This document shows positions 13,259 through 13,671 of a stretch of DNA of 13,671 nt, one piece after another. Below the pieces are notes generated by a model. It saw only the letters and a list, made by a program, of their open reading frames with translations. It searched no databases and was not told the DNA's origin. Source of the DNA: JAGVGK01 sp038064935. GTDB lineage: Bacteria > Patescibacteriota > Minisyncoccia > Phycocordibacterales > JACOZG01. Location of the stretch: contig JBBTRZ010000037.1 in the NCBI GenBank assembly GCA_038064935.1, positions 1 to 13,671 of the forward strand, written 5' to 3'. The translations under genes were made by a program, and so were the position numbers. The first letter of the stretch is position 1; every line of letters begins with the position of its first letter.

Positions 13259-13290
13259 AAGAAAAAGGCCCACGACACGCGCAGGCCTTT
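13259..13290 (-). terminator. Rho-independent terminator of the small Cys-rich gene
   Basis: AAAGGCC (13264-13270) and GGCCTTT (13284-13290) form a 7-bp stem with a 13-nt loop. On the minus strand the stem runs into TTTTTCTT. It lies between the stop codon of the 13326-13541 gene and the recG promoter, so it separates the two. Confidence 0.75.
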
Positions 13291-13325
13291 CCCAGATTTT
13301 CCTTTCATTACCACCTTTGGAAAGC

Positions 13326-13541
13326 TTATTCGGGAATAAATTCGTGATTTTTTTCCCAACATCCCCCACACCAATCCTTCCCGTCTTTTGTTCTCCAACC
13401 ATGCGGTAATGGAGGATGTTTATTTCCGAAACCTAACACAGATTTTCCTCCAAATAATCCGCAATCATCACAACTAAGAACAAAAAAAATGATAGTCCCA
13501 CCGGGAAATATGGATGCTGGTTCCCTTTTTTCTGTTAACAC
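13326..13541 (-). CDS. Small Cys-rich (putative zinc-binding) protein
   Basis: I do not recognise this 71-residue protein. It has two CxxC pairs, SCDDCG (C24, C27) and DWCGGCW (C58, C61), about 30 residues apart, with LPHGW between them. This spacing fits a zinc ribbon-like fold, with no sign of catalytic residues. The start is GTG at 13541, supported by AGGAAAGG (13557-13550) 8 nt upstream and an extended -10 TGCGATAAT at 13573-13565. A terminator follows. The gene is AT-richer than recG and may be acquired. Function is unknown. Confidence 0.65.
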   Translation of the reverse strand: MLTEKREPASIFPGGTIIFFVLSCDDCGLFGGKSVLGFGNKHPPLPHGWRTKDGKDWCGGCWEKNHEFIPE

Positions 13542-13564
13542 AATAACAACCTTTCCTAAGGTAA

Positions 13565-13573
13565 ATTATCGCA
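13565..13573 (-). promoter_or_regulatory. Extended -10 of the small Cys-rich gene
   Basis: On the minus strand TGC followed by GATAAT. It predicts a start near 13558 and a leader of about 17 nt with the Shine-Dalgarno AGGAAAGG. TTGACA at 13580-13575 overlaps the region but is too close to serve as its -35. Confidence 0.4.
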
Positions 13574-13630
13574 CTGTCAAAGTGATGAACGCTCACCACT
13601 TCAATTTACTGGTCCTACGGCTTTGTTGCA

Positions 13631-13662
13631 CGAAAAACCCCACATTTCTGTGGGGTTTTTCG
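13631..13662. terminator. Strong bidirectional terminator
   Basis: CGAAAAACCCCACA (13631-13644) and TGTGGGGTTTTTCG (13649-13662) pair perfectly over 14 bp around the loop TTTC. A run of T follows the GC part on both strands. On the minus strand it would end a gene entering from the right, upstream of the small Cys-rich gene. No plus-strand gene close by needs it. Confidence 0.85.
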
Positions 13663-13671
13663 GTACAATAG

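Noticed and set aside
13664..13669. TACAAT as a -10 for a gene beyond the window
   Set aside because: No matching -35 and the downstream sequence is not available, so it cannot be supported.
13489..13671. Plus-strand ORF at the right edge
   Set aside because: Runs through the perfect terminator hairpin and over the Cys-rich gene start; no ribosome-binding site.

Overview
The window looks like a chromosomal piece of a small-genome bacterium of the Candidate Phyla Radiation (Patescibacteria). This is inferred from several traits: tightly packed and overlapping genes, a one-core EF-Ts of 153 residues, a lysine-tailed L31, a short RF1, an rpsP-khpA-trmD cluster without rimM or rplS, a small GIY-YIG protein and a soluble PAS/GAF signalling cluster. 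No 16S rRNA is present, so the lineage is not fixed. TGA is used as an ordinary stop (prfA, rpsB, tsf, rnr, trmD), so the genetic code is standard.

Layout. Positions 1-104 hold the terminator of an upstream gene. Positions 105-3023 (+) are a translation operon: rpmE, prfA, rpsB, tsf and a small membrane protein. Positions 3029-3600 are the strangest part. A tRNA-Thr(UGU) gene is split by four related GC-rich palindromic repeats and by a 327-bp segment between 14-bp direct repeats. That segment carries a GIY-YIG nuclease-like gene and a second, intact tRNA-Thr(UGU). Positions 3662-6470 (+) form an AT-richer signalling cluster: a frameshifted PAS/coiled-coil gene, a GAF-PAS histidine kinase and a single-domain response regulator. 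Positions 6467-9566 (-) hold a phenylalanyl-tRNA synthetase of the monomeric, mitochondrial-like architecture and an RNase R-family exonuclease. Positions 9613-11020 (+) hold rpsP, khpA and trmD, divergent from rnr across 46 bp. Positions 10992-13181 (-) are recG. The right end holds a small Cys-rich protein gene (-) and two hairpin terminators.

How it fits together. Most genes serve translation (ribosomal proteins, release and elongation factors, tRNA charging and modification, RNA decay). recG serves DNA repair and the middle cluster serves signalling. At rpmE, rpsB, the response regulator, pheS, rnr and rpsP, a -10-like element ends only 6-10 nt before the start codon and no Shine-Dalgarno is seen, which predicts leaderless or nearly leaderless mRNAs. 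recG and the small Cys protein instead have leaders of about 17 nt with a Shine-Dalgarno. All calls come from reading the sequence; no database search was run.
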